Shown piece after piece: positions 42,524-51,015 of a stretch of DNA of 64,000 nt (within the stretch, counting starts at the first letter, position 1; each line of letters begins with the position of its first letter). The notes under the pieces are model-generated. The model ran no database searches and was not told the DNA's origin. It saw nothing but the letters and a program-made list of their open reading frames with translations. Made by a program: the position numbers and the translations under genes. This DNA comes from an uncultured Draconibacterium sp. (GTDB taxonomy: Bacteria > Bacteroidota > Bacteroidia > Bacteroidales > Prolixibacteraceae), in the NCBI GenBank assembly GCA_947492175.1, contig CANLMQ010000029.1, positions 1 through 64,000 of the forward strand. Reading direction: 5' to 3'.

Positions 42524-43090
42524 CTATTTAAAAATTAAGAAGAATGCCAGGCTTCCAATTTTTTTTCTCAAAACTTTGTAAGCCCGGGCTTTGTGTGTTT
42601 TTACAGTATTTAAAGCAATATTCAGTTCATTTGCTATCTCATCGTTCGAATATTCTTTTAACGCGAGTAACAATACTTTTTTTCCCATTTCAGGGAGCTT
42701 ATTTATTTCATTGTAAATAATACTGTATGCTTCGTTTTTTACAATCTGATCGAAAAAATATTCATTCTCTCCCCTTAAATACATACTTGTTTCAACATAT
42801 TTTTTTTCAATCTTCGCATGTTTTAGGTAATCCAGACAGCGATTCCGTATAGATGCGTAAAAATAGGCTTTAAGAGCTTTTAAGCTTGGAAATGTATTTT
42901 TTCTTTCACAAAATGAAACAAAAAAATCCTGAACAATATCTTCACATATACTTTTATCCGGAATGAATTTCTCAACAAAAATTGTAAGTTCAGGATAAAA
43001 CAGGTTAAACATATCTTTTAAAAGGATCTGTGTACCATCTCCAAATTTAATTTTAAACTTATTTAAAGATTTGTTCGTTACTACATTCAT
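42524..43090 (-). CDS. ECF sigma-70 factor (second PUL)
   Basis: Extracytoplasmic-function sigma factor of 188 aa. Region 2 is seen in FIPDKSICEDIVQDFFVSFC and YASIRNRCLDYLKHAK. Region 4 is seen in INKLPEMGKKVLLLALKEYS and the helix-turn-helix IANELNIALNTVKTHKARAY. It should direct transcription of the susCD pair downstream. The protein ends in a hydrophobic tail (SLAFFLIF) like the first ECF factor. Confidence 0.94.
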   Translation of the reverse strand: MNVVTNKSLNKFKIKFGDGTQILLKDMFNLFYPELTIFVEKFIPDKSICEDIVQDFFVSFCERKNTFPSLKALKAYFYASIRNRCLDYLKHAKIEKKYVETSMYLRGENEYFFDQIVKNEAYSIIYNEINKLPEMGKKVLLLALKEYSNDEIANELNIALNTVKTHKARAYKVLRKKIGSLAFFLIFK

Positions 43091-43286
43091 TTTGAATGAT
43101 GTTTGAATCCCTAACCTTACCTGATTATTTTAAAAGTAAAAGGCTTAATTATTTATAATGTTACAAAATTCCTATAAGAAAACTGATGTTAAATTACCTT
43201 TTAAATATGACTATTCCCAACAAACTTTACTACAAATAAAAAAGTAAAAACTGTATTATATTTTATAATTTTTCGTCCGCATTTTT

Positions 43287-44261
43287 TCAGTTTTTCAATT
43301 CAAACCTCAGGTATCTGTCAGAAATTTCCGGCCTCATAAATTCTTTCATTCTCTCCGGGTATCCCAATTCCCATGGACTTGGGCCAACCCACTCCGTTTT
43401 CTTTCCTTTAATTTTTATATATCCTTCCTTCGAAATTTCAACTTCTGCAAATAAGGGTTCTTTAAATGGAGCTGTATATTTAATCCATTTGTAATTTTTA
43501 TCTACTTCGTTGTTGTATCGTATGTGCCTGTATTCTTCTCCCAGCCAATGGTACGACATTGAGGTGATGGTAATGTAATACATACCGTTACATTCTTCGG
43601 CGTAATCCCAATGCGAATGCCCGTTAAAACAGGCAATTACTTTGTTTCCCGGATTTTCGGCATTGTAATTTTCCAGAATTTCCTGAATCTGTTTGTAATT
43701 TTCTATACCATAATTTTCGTTAGCCCCCCGGTACATTTGCAGGCCCTGATGCGAAAATAGTATAACCGGGTACTCACTTTTTTCCAAATCAGACTTTAAC
43801 CATTCCATTTGTTTCGGCCCAATATATTGTTTGTATCCTTTTACTTCCGGACTATTTTTGTCGTTACCATCTAAAATAATCATATGAAAGCCGTTTTTAT
43901 TGAACGAGTAATACGACTTTTGCATGTGCCGGTATTCTATGGCAGCCTGACGCGACGTACCGCCATCCATTTCGTGATTACCAATTACATGGTATTTGTC
44001 TCTTTCAAAAGAATTCCAAATATCAAAATAATGCGCATATTCCTTTTTGGGAATACTAAAATCGCCAAGTTCAATAATGAAGTCAGGGTTCCAGCTATTC
44101 ATACTGTCGATAAATAATTGAATCCGGTATTCAGAATCGTGCATTGTTGGAAGGTGTACATCACTGCAAATTCCAATCCTGATTTTATCGTACGACTCTT
44201 TGTGTTTACAGCCTGAAAACACTATGCCTAATAAGATGGTATAAAAAGATACGCTTTTCAT
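43287..44261 (-). CDS. Calcineurin-like metallophosphoesterase lipoprotein
   Basis: Exported phosphoesterase of 324 aa with a lipoprotein signal ending FSGC (Cys18). All metal-ligand motifs of the family are present: ICSDVHLP (DxH), IELGDFS (GD), HVIGNHEMDGG (GNHE), LFSHQGLQ (H) and FNGHSHWDY (GHxH). The substrate is unknown; it could be a phosphodiester or phosphomonoester released from glycans or lipids. It is the last gene of a minus-strand series with the propeller-toroid lipoprotein 12 nt upstream, and lies upstream of the ECF sigma gene. Confidence 0.92.
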   Translation of the reverse strand: MKSVSFYTILLGIVFSGCKHKESYDKIRIGICSDVHLPTMHDSEYRIQLFIDSMNSWNPDFIIELGDFSIPKKEYAHYFDIWNSFERDKYHVIGNHEMDGGTSRQAAIEYRHMQKSYYSFNKNGFHMIILDGNDKNSPEVKGYKQYIGPKQMEWLKSDLEKSEYPVILFSHQGLQMYRGANENYGIENYKQIQEILENYNAENPGNKVIACFNGHSHWDYAEECNGMYYITITSMSYHWLGEEYRHIRYNNEVDKNYKWIKYTAPFKEPLFAEVEISKEGYIKIKGKKTEWVGPSPWELGYPERMKEFMRPEISDRYLRFELKN

Positions 44262-44273
44262 CGGGCCTGATTA

Positions 44274-46592
44274 TTAGTGTTGGTTTTCAATAATTTTCAG
44301 ATAACGAGCCTCCCAATATGGCCAGAGCCAAAACACGGGTTCGCGAACCTGTGAGGGATTACCATGAATGGCAGCCCAGGGATTCTTATCCCAACGAACA
44401 GTAGCTCTTTCACTGGCAAGCGGCAGTTCTGATACCTGAATTTCTTCCAGAATTGGAGAGCGCACTATCTGTACATCCTCACGCAGAGTATGGTCAATGC
44501 GCCAGTCAACCAAATCAAGTGGCGTATCTTTTAAAAAATCGATGGTCTGCTTTACATTTATTTTTTTTCCGGTACAAAGCGTATAAGCCAGGTTATTAAC
44601 GAGATTTTCTCCAGATTCCTGGTCTGTTATCCAAATGTCCAGCATTTCGCGGTATATTGCCCTGATTTCCGAATCAGTTTCATAACGGAAAAGTATAGGA
44701 AACATGTACCCTTCCATTGTGCGATCAAAATAAATCTGCCATGCCGGATTTTTAGAATTGATCCCTTTTGCATTTTCAAGATATCCTTCGTTATTAATCA
44801 AGTGCAGGTACTTTTTCTGATACAATTCATCTCCGGTTATTCCGTAAGCAAATTTTAAATAGGTTAATAATTCGAATGAATTAAGACTCTTTTCCGAAGC
44901 CCAGTCCGGATTATTATTTAGCTGTTCCGGAGACCAAACTCCCCATCGGGTATGTTTTCCATCTATATCAACAAAATTGTAGTTGTGTCTTATCAAACCA
45001 TCAATAATATCTTTTACATGTTCGCGTATTTCAACTTTGTCTTTTTCGGTAGCCGCATATTCGTAAAAATAAAAATACGCCATCATATGTCCACCCACTT
45101 CATCACTGCTGGTATCGCCTTTCCATAGCCACTTGCCATCGGCAGACTTTCGCCATCTTTTTTCAACCGGCTTATAACGCGGATCATTCACCAACGCTTC
45201 GGCAACTTGTTTTTCTGAGTAAGTTCTGTTACCATCGTGTACTCTGGTCCAATTGGCCGGAACAATTGTACGGGCAAACAATCCATCGGTGCCGCTTACT
45301 GTGCGTAATTTTTTCAGAAATGCAAATGCTTTCCGTGCTTTTATTAATGCATCTTCATCTCCGGTTACCACATATCTGAAACTTTCCATAGCAAGGTATC
45401 CCCCGGTATATTCTCCGTCATTATCGTCATCAGAATTCTGCCAGGTAGAAGTATCTCCGGGAATTTCCAGCCGCAGATTACCACAAATCCAGGGTTCCCG
45501 AATGTGTTTTTTCATCAACTGGCTATAAAAATTACTTTGTTTATCAGCCAAAGTCATTTTTATTCGCTTAATTGCACTCACCCCATTGTCTGTTGCTATC
45601 CAGGCATTTCCATCCTTATCAAATGCCACATCGTTTACATGATTATCGGTAAGCCATCGTTGACTAAAGCGTAAAGAACGTGAACCATCGGTATCAAAAC
45701 GAACCACACCTACCTTAGTTCCTACCCACATAACTCCTTCGGGCGACTGACTTATACAGTTTACAAAAGCAGAAGGTATCCCGTCTTTTGGAGTCATATT
45801 TCTAACCAGTTTATTATTCTCACGAATGGAGACTCCGCCCATTGCACCTACCCAAAGTTTATTCCCGGGAGCAAACGACAATGCAGATGCGTAACAACTA
45901 ATCAACTCATCAGTACTCTGAAAAAGTTCTGATGTGCCCTTATTGCAGAAATAAATCCCGACATCGGTTGCGACCCACAAATTTCCGTTACTATCGGCAA
46001 TTGCATCGCGCACCGACCGCGCAATTTTATAATTAAGGTATTCCCACTTGTTTCCGTTTGAATGCCAGATTCCATTTGGACCCAAAGCATAGTTTTCGTT
46101 GCCGTTGTTACAAATAACCGAAATAGGAGCTGTTAATCCTTTTGCTTTTGTTATTTTATTGTTTTTAAAAGTGTACAATCCATTCCAGGTTCCCATCATC
46201 ACAGAACTATCGCTTTTTACACGTACTGAATATGCGGGACCACGCTCCTGCCCAGTGATCACCTTTTCCCATGTCCTGGTATTATTTTTTTTATAAAAAA
46301 CACCCGATGCTGTAGCCACCCAAATATTTGATTCCTGATCAACTGCAATGCTTCGAATTTCATTATCCGCATCGTTTTCACTTATTTTGTAGGCGTCGTG
46401 AAATTCCTGAATAAATGGAGTATCGCGATAAACAGTTTCACCAGTAGTTATTTCTGTATTCTGAACTGTTTCATTTTTACAGGACATTGATATAAAAAGT
46501 ACCGAAACAAATACAACTACGAAACCTATTTTACATTTCCTGGATTGATTTTTTTTCATCTTAATCTGAACTTTTTTATGTATTCTGTTCAT
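44274..46592 (-). CDS. Lipoprotein joining a sensor-type beta-propeller to an alpha/alpha-toroid domain
   Basis: A 772-aa lipoprotein (signal ending SMSC). An internal ATG at 46559 gives a shorter N terminus; the longer start overlaps the upstream gene by 17 nt. Residues of about 60-345 hold at least five repeats of the two-component-regulator propeller type (IRSIAVDQESNIWVATASG; VNDVAFDKDGNAWIATDNG). Residues of about 350-772 are rich in helices and resemble an (alpha/alpha) toroid enzyme (YFYFYEYAATEKDKVEIREH; SFELLTYLKFAYGITGDELY). No kinase domain is present. I do not recognise the exact family. The propeller may position a glycan for the toroid domain. It is followed by a metallophosphoesterase 12 nt downstream. 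Confidence 0.72.
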   Translation of the reverse strand: MNRIHKKVQIKMKKNQSRKCKIGFVVVFVSVLFISMSCKNETVQNTEITTGETVYRDTPFIQEFHDAYKISENDADNEIRSIAVDQESNIWVATASGVFYKKNNTRTWEKVITGQERGPAYSVRVKSDSSVMMGTWNGLYTFKNNKITKAKGLTAPISVICNNGNENYALGPNGIWHSNGNKWEYLNYKIARSVRDAIADSNGNLWVATDVGIYFCNKGTSELFQSTDELISCYASALSFAPGNKLWVGAMGGVSIRENNKLVRNMTPKDGIPSAFVNCISQSPEGVMWVGTKVGVVRFDTDGSRSLRFSQRWLTDNHVNDVAFDKDGNAWIATDNGVSAIKRIKMTLADKQSNFYSQLMKKHIREPWICGNLRLEIPGDTSTWQNSDDDNDGEYTGGYLAMESFRYVVTGDEDALIKARKAFAFLKKLRTVSGTDGLFARTIVPANWTRVHDGNRTYSEKQVAEALVNDPRYKPVEKRWRKSADGKWLWKGDTSSDEVGGHMMAYFYFYEYAATEKDKVEIREHVKDIIDGLIRHNYNFVDIDGKHTRWGVWSPEQLNNNPDWASEKSLNSFELLTYLKFAYGITGDELYQKKYLHLINNEGYLENAKGINSKNPAWQIYFDRTMEGYMFPILFRYETDSEIRAIYREMLDIWITDQESGENLVNNLAYTLCTGKKINVKQTIDFLKDTPLDLVDWRIDHTLREDVQIVRSPILEEIQVSELPLASERATVRWDKNPWAAIHGNPSQVREPVFWLWPYWEARYLKIIENQH

Positions 46593-47175
46593 GGAGTGGC
46601 CATTCGCACGGGCCTATTTTAAATTCGGAAAAACTGGCTGTAAAACTTGATTTTAAGGGACTGCATGCATAAATACCAACATTTACCGCCGCTAACAGCT
46701 TATGTATATGTAACATTCGCATTTGTCTAAATATTAACCCCTCGACTGAGTTTTCAATATAAAAATCCTGTCCGCGCCTGCTTAATTTATACCACATTTC
46801 AAAAACTCCTGCGGGAATATCTGTTGTAGCCCAGTCGGAATAACCATTATTTGTAACTACCGACCCCAGTCTTGCAAACGTTTCATTTTCATATTCAACC
46901 GATATTTTCACCCAGTTTTCACGGTCGAGATATAATAAAACGCCGCATTGGTCGTATAAATGAACAGCATCGTCGAATTCTGTTTTAACAACAAACGAGA
47001 AATCACCTTCGATCGTTTTTAAAAATGCCGGTGCATTATCATTCTGAAAACCATAATAAGTTCGCTGCCACAAATCCGTACCAGGTTCTGTTTTAATCGC
47101 TATTCTGTTGTTCTCTATTTCAAATTTATTTGGCTGGTTCAGCCACCGATAATCTTTAAAAAATGAATCATTCAT
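46576..47175 (-). CDS. DUF1349 (concanavalin-like) protein
   Basis: A 199-aa protein without signal peptide and with the DUF1349 beta-sandwich pattern: TDLWQRTYYGF, then DDAVHLYDQCGVLLYLDREN, WVKISVEYEN and SFTASFSEFKIGPCEW at the end. The family is a lectin-like fold of unclear activity, once linked by name to enolase regulation in yeast. It lies directly upstream of the propeller-toroid gene, overlapping its longer start, and downstream of the aldolase gene. A role in binding sugar intermediates is inferred only. Confidence 0.85.
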   Translation of the reverse strand: MNDSFFKDYRWLNQPNKFEIENNRIAIKTEPGTDLWQRTYYGFQNDNAPAFLKTIEGDFSFVVKTEFDDAVHLYDQCGVLLYLDRENWVKISVEYENETFARLGSVVTNNGYSDWATTDIPAGVFEMWYKLSRRGQDFYIENSVEGLIFRQMRMLHIHKLLAAVNVGIYACSPLKSSFTASFSEFKIGPCEWPLHEQNT

Positions 47176-47184
47176 AATTTCCGG

Positions 47185-47286
47185 TTATTTAGTTTTATCA
47201 GGTTTTGTAGAATAAACAGGTACTCTAGCACTAAGTTCCGGCCAATTTAAAGCCGCGATCAGAAACAGAAAGAAATATTTTAACAA
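47185..47286 (-). CDS. Possible small ORF with signal-peptide-like product
   Basis: A minus-strand frame encodes, from a TTG codon, a hydrophobic LLKYFFLFLIAALNW followed by PELSARVPVYSTKPDKTK and a stop, 33 residues. It looks like a signal peptide with a short polar tail. There is no ATG in frame, and TTG starts are rare in Bacteroidota, so it may be the 5' remnant of a deleted exported-protein gene. It fills the gap between the aldolase stop and the DUF1349 start, which lies 9 nt after the stop. Confidence 0.2.
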   Translation of the reverse strand: MLKYFFLFLIAALNWPELSARVPVYSTKPDKTK

Positions 47287-47316
47287 AACCCGATACAAGT
47301 AAATCCTTATTCCTTT

Positions 47317-48126
47317 TTAGATAATAATATCTCCTTTCGACGTTGCTGAAATATCTCCTTTACTTCTCCGTATTTTATCGATATCCTTACTTAACTGCTG
47401 CGAGAAAATGGCAATATCAGAACTGTGAATAATCATATTTGCACCTTTTGCCAACCATTTCACCTGTCGGTCCGGTGATTCTGAAAAATGAATTCCAACA
47501 GCAATATTATTTGCTCTGCATTTCCTGATTATCTCTTCAACTGCTTTTTCAAACTCAGGATGGTCGTACATTTCCGGTAATCCCATGTTTACAGATAAAT
47601 CGTGCGGACCTATAAAAACACCATCCAGGCCCGGAACTTTCAGCAACGCATCAAGTTTCTCCAGAGCCGGAACACTTTCAATATTTATTATGCAAATATT
47701 TCCCCGATTATAATTTTCTACATATTCTTTTAACCCGGGTTCAACTGATTTCGGATTATCCAAAATTGCCTGTAATTTCTCGCCTTTTAATGGTCTGTAT
47801 TTTAGCGCACCAACCATATCTTTTACCTGATTCACAGATTCTACATAGGGAGCAACAATACCTTCTGCCCCGGCATCAATCATCTGGCATGCTTTATATG
47901 GGTCGGGCGAAGGAATACGTACAATTGGAGCAATTCCTTTTGCAGCGTACAACTGGCACATGGCGGCAACTTCCATACGTTCCAAAGGAATATGTTCAGT
48001 GTCGATAAAAACAAAATCGAGCCCCGCATTACCAATGGCTTTCGACCAAAGTGGGGCCACTGAGGAAACACAAGTTCCGTACACCGTATTTCCTTTATTT
48101 AGTTTCTGAATTAGTAACTTTGCCAT
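47317..48126 (-). CDS. HpcH/HpaI-family class II aldolase
   Basis: Cytoplasmic metal-dependent aldolase of 269 aa, of the 2-keto-3-deoxy-sugar-acid aldolase/HpcH type. Marks are DFVFIDTEHIPLERMEV (about 33-49), IVRIPSPDPYKACQMIDAGA, metal ligand region IINIESVPALEKLDAL, and GVFIGPHDLSVNMGLPE. Members cleave 2-keto-3-deoxy acids to pyruvate and an aldehyde, which would suit breakdown of a uronic- or aldonic-acid sugar. It starts 32 nt inside the upstream HAD gene, so the two are translationally coupled. Substrate not predictable. Confidence 0.9.
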   Translation of the reverse strand: MAKLLIQKLNKGNTVYGTCVSSVAPLWSKAIGNAGLDFVFIDTEHIPLERMEVAAMCQLYAAKGIAPIVRIPSPDPYKACQMIDAGAEGIVAPYVESVNQVKDMVGALKYRPLKGEKLQAILDNPKSVEPGLKEYVENYNRGNICIINIESVPALEKLDALLKVPGLDGVFIGPHDLSVNMGLPEMYDHPEFEKAVEEIIRKCRANNIAVGIHFSESPDRQVKWLAKGANMIIHSSDIAIFSQQLSKDIDKIRRSKGDISATSKGDIII

Positions 48127-48841
48127 TGTAATTATTGTTAAAATTTGTCCGGAATTTGTCTTTCACAAAATTCTCGAATAGTGAATAATCATCAATGATC
48201 AAATCGGCCTGACTCTGATCCTGACTCAGACCGGAAACACCGTTATAGGCCACACAAAACATTCCGGCAGCTTTGGCCGCTTTTATACCATTTTTCGAAT
48301 CTTCAATTACAATACAGTTTCCGGGCTCTGTATCCAGCAAATGCGCAGTATGCAAAAACACATCCGGCTCCGGTTTACTTTTCCCTACTTCGCTACTACT
48401 TACAATATGTTGAAAATAACTTTTCAATCCTGATTTTTGGAGTATAATCCCTATGGTTTCCTTGTCGGATGAAGAAGCTACTGCCATTGGAATCCGCTGG
48501 TTAATCATTTTATACAACAAATCAACCAATCCCGGCATGGGGTCAATTTTCTCAAGGTTCAAAAAGAAGGGCTGAGCTTCAGCAATAGTAAGTTGGGTCA
48601 TTTCCTCTATATCCAATGCCAGGTTTCTGCTTTTTATTATTTGCTTCCACATCACATCGGTAGCCGTCCCCATATAACGGGCATGCTCTTCATTCGGGAT
48701 GCTGAGTCCCGCTTTTTTAAATATCCTTTTTTCAATTTCTACATGATATGGTTCGCTATTAACTAAAACTCCATCCATGTCGAAAATTATTGCCTTTGCC
48801 TTGTCCAAGTTCATTTCTTTCGAATAATTAAATATTGACAT
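48095..48841 (-). CDS. HAD-family phosphatase/beta-phosphoglucomutase-like
   Basis: Cytoplasmic HAD hydrolase of the beta-phosphoglucomutase subgroup, 248 aa from the ATG giving MSIFNYSKEM. A later ATG at 48814 (MNLDKAKA) is also possible, and the frame is open upstream only from a TTG. The nucleophile motif FDMDGVLVNSEP, the Ser motif VASSSDKE, Lys in KSKPEPDVFL and the acidic motif VIEDSKNGIKAAKAAGM are all present. A helical cap lies between. It overlaps the aldolase gene by 32 nt, so a sugar phosphate may be dephosphorylated or isomerised and then cleaved. It is the first gene after the AraC regulator. Confidence 0.9.
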   Translation of the reverse strand: MSIFNYSKEMNLDKAKAIIFDMDGVLVNSEPYHVEIEKRIFKKAGLSIPNEEHARYMGTATDVMWKQIIKSRNLALDIEEMTQLTIAEAQPFFLNLEKIDPMPGLVDLLYKMINQRIPMAVASSSDKETIGIILQKSGLKSYFQHIVSSSEVGKSKPEPDVFLHTAHLLDTEPGNCIVIEDSKNGIKAAKAAGMFCVAYNGVSGLSQDQSQADLIIDDYSLFENFVKDKFRTNFNNNYNGKVTNSETK

Positions 48842-49060
48842 ATAATGTCTTCCAAATTCCAATAAATTCCATTTAGAATCAAAATATTATCAAAGTAACG
48901 AAGAGAAGAGCACTATTACCACACATTTGTTAACACATTTCAATAGATTTTTAACCGGAAGAAATAATGATACTCTACAAACGGAAGTCCCGGTTGACCT
49001 AACATTATTAAGGGTAATAGCCAGCGATAAAAAAAGATGCAAAACCAGGGAAGTGTGGCT

Positions 49061-49918
49061 TTACTTTATATCTTTTCGGTATTCTGAAGGAGTTTTATTC
49101 ATAATTACCTTGAAATAGTAATTAAAATTGGCCAAGTTGTTATACCCGCATTCGTAACATATTTGGGTTACCGGCTTGTCGGTTTCGGCAAGTAATTTAG
49201 CAGCAATACCAATTCTTACCCTTTTTACATATTCCATAAAGGTCTGATTGGTTTTCTTTTTAAAGTAACGACAAAAGGAACTGGGCTCCATGTATATCAG
49301 CTTTGAAGCTTCTTTCAGGTTTATCCCTTCCTGAATATTCTGAAATACATATTCGTATATTCTGTTTATCTGATCGCGATCCTTGTCGTGCGTATCAGGC
49401 AAGGAAGATGGAAGTGCCAGATATTCCCGGTCTTCGTCTTCAATTTTCAATAACAAATTAAACACTTTTAATAAACCAATATATCGTTCGAGTCCTTTTA
49501 AGGTTACCATCTTTCTTAAAGTAGAGGCTACCTGCACTGCCTTCGAACCTTTAAATAAAATTCCGCTATCAGCCTTCTTCAAAAGTTGAACTACATGTTC
49601 AAGTTCCGGGATATTAAAAAAATCGGAACTGATAATATTTTCATAAAAATGAGTCACAATACATTCGGGGTCGGTATCTTTTTCAGTTTCCAATACTTCC
49701 CAGCAATGCGATATATTTGGACCAAGTAACACCAAATCGCCCGGTGTATAACTTGAAATATTATTCCCTACAATTCTTCTTCCCGAACCGGATGTGATCA
49801 GGTTAAGTTCAAAGTTTTTATGAGAATGCATCTTATCCGAATCAGGATCCATCTTGAGTTTTCGTGTGATAAATGAATGCTTGTGCGGTACAAAGATTTT
49901 TTCATATACAAATTCCAT
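49061..49918 (-). CDS. AraC-family transcriptional regulator
   Basis: Regulator of 285 aa with an N-terminal cupin-like sensing half (MHSHKNFELNLITSGSGRRI; GDLVLLGPNISHCWEV) and a C-terminal double helix-turn-helix (INLKEASKLIYMEPSSFCRY; ITQICYECGYNNLANFNYYF). This is the soluble, sugar-responsive type. It is divergent from the lyase-SSS-BNR operon starting at 50076 and upstream of the HAD-aldolase genes on its own strand, so it may control both sides. Confidence 0.92.
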   Translation of the reverse strand: MEFVYEKIFVPHKHSFITRKLKMDPDSDKMHSHKNFELNLITSGSGRRIVGNNISSYTPGDLVLLGPNISHCWEVLETEKDTDPECIVTHFYENIISSDFFNIPELEHVVQLLKKADSGILFKGSKAVQVASTLRKMVTLKGLERYIGLLKVFNLLLKIEDEDREYLALPSSLPDTHDKDRDQINRIYEYVFQNIQEGINLKEASKLIYMEPSSFCRYFKKKTNQTFMEYVKRVRIGIAAKLLAETDKPVTQICYECGYNNLANFNYYFKVIMNKTPSEYRKDIK

Positions 49919-50075
49919 AATACACTTTTTTAACCTTTCAGATCAAATATAAGATTAAATTATAACAAATCGGGTCAATATTCGATGTAAATCAAACAAT
50001 ATACAATATGCATCAGTCATCATAATAGCTTTCCTTTGTATGTAGTATTATGAACTCAATTTATTTTTACGCGAT

Positions 50076-50981
50076 ATGAAACTAACATCACCGCTACACG
50101 GAATTATACCGCCCATGGTAACACCTCTCCTAAGCAATACCGAGATTGATGAACCTGGTCTTGTTACACTAATAGAACATATTATTTCGGGAGGAGTACA
50201 CGGTATTTTTTTATTGGGCACAACAGGAGAAGCTCCTCACCTGAGTTACGAACTTCGCAAAAAATTTATAACAAAAGCCTGTTCCATTATTAATAAAAGG
50301 GTGCCTGTGGTTGTTGGAATAACCGATACCTCCGTAACGGGTTCGTTAGAAATTGCCCATTCGGCAAGCGAGGCCGATGCCGATGCTGTTGTTATTTCTG
50401 CCCCTTATTATGTTCCGATTTCGCAGGAAGAAATGATGAAATACCTGGAAATCCTTGTTCCTCAGCTGCCACTGCCTTTTATGATGTACAACATGCCATC
50501 TTGTACAAAATTACATATGTCGGTTGAAACCGTTCGAAAGGCAAAAGAATTGGGAGCACTCGGAATTAAGGACAGCTCAGGCGATTTGGCCTACCTTTAT
50601 GCACTTTTAGATGAATTTAAAAACTCATCCGACTTTTCAATTATTGTTGGTACCGAATTGTTTATTCCTGAAACAATGATTAATGGCGGGCATGGCGCTG
50701 TTCCGGGTGGAGCAAACTTATTCCCCGGATTATTTGTAGATTTATACGAAGCTTCAAAAAAAGGTGATATTGATAAAATAGCTGAACTTCGTGAAAAAAT
50801 CATATTAATTGAAAATAAAATCTACAACATTAGTAACGATGGGTCGAAGTACATAAAAAGTATTAAATGTGCCCTTTCTGCAATGGGAATATGCAACGGT
50901 TTTGTGGCAATGCCGTTTACTCCTTTCGATGCCGATACAGAAAATAAAATGAAACAAATTTTAAAAGAGATAAATATTTAG
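50076..50981 (+). CDS. Dihydrodipicolinate-synthase/N-acetylneuraminate-lyase family aldolase
   Basis: Cytoplasmic class I (Schiff base) aldolase of 301 aa. The substrate/pyruvate motif GIFLLGTTGEAPHLS (about 43-57), the catalytic-Tyr region FMMYNMPSCTKL and the Schiff-base lysine in LGIKDSSGD are intact. The family splits into DHDPS, NanA, KDG aldolases and others. Because the gene heads an operon with a symporter and a BNR protein, and is not near lysine-synthesis genes, a role in sugar-acid (for example sialic or keto-deoxy acid) breakdown is more likely. This is not proven. Confidence 0.9.
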   Translation: MKLTSPLHGIIPPMVTPLLSNTEIDEPGLVTLIEHIISGGVHGIFLLGTTGEAPHLSYELRKKFITKACSIINKRVPVVVGITDTSVTGSLEIAHSASEADADAVVISAPYYVPISQEEMMKYLEILVPQLPLPFMMYNMPSCTKLHMSVETVRKAKELGALGIKDSSGDLAYLYALLDEFKNSSDFSIIVGTELFIPETMINGGHGAVPGGANLFPGLFVDLYEASKKGDIDKIAELREKIILIENKIYNISNDGSKYIKSIKCALSAMGICNGFVAMPFTPFDADTENKMKQILKEINI

Positions 50982-51015
50982 AAGACATAAAGTAAACTAC
51001 GTAACTACACAGAGA

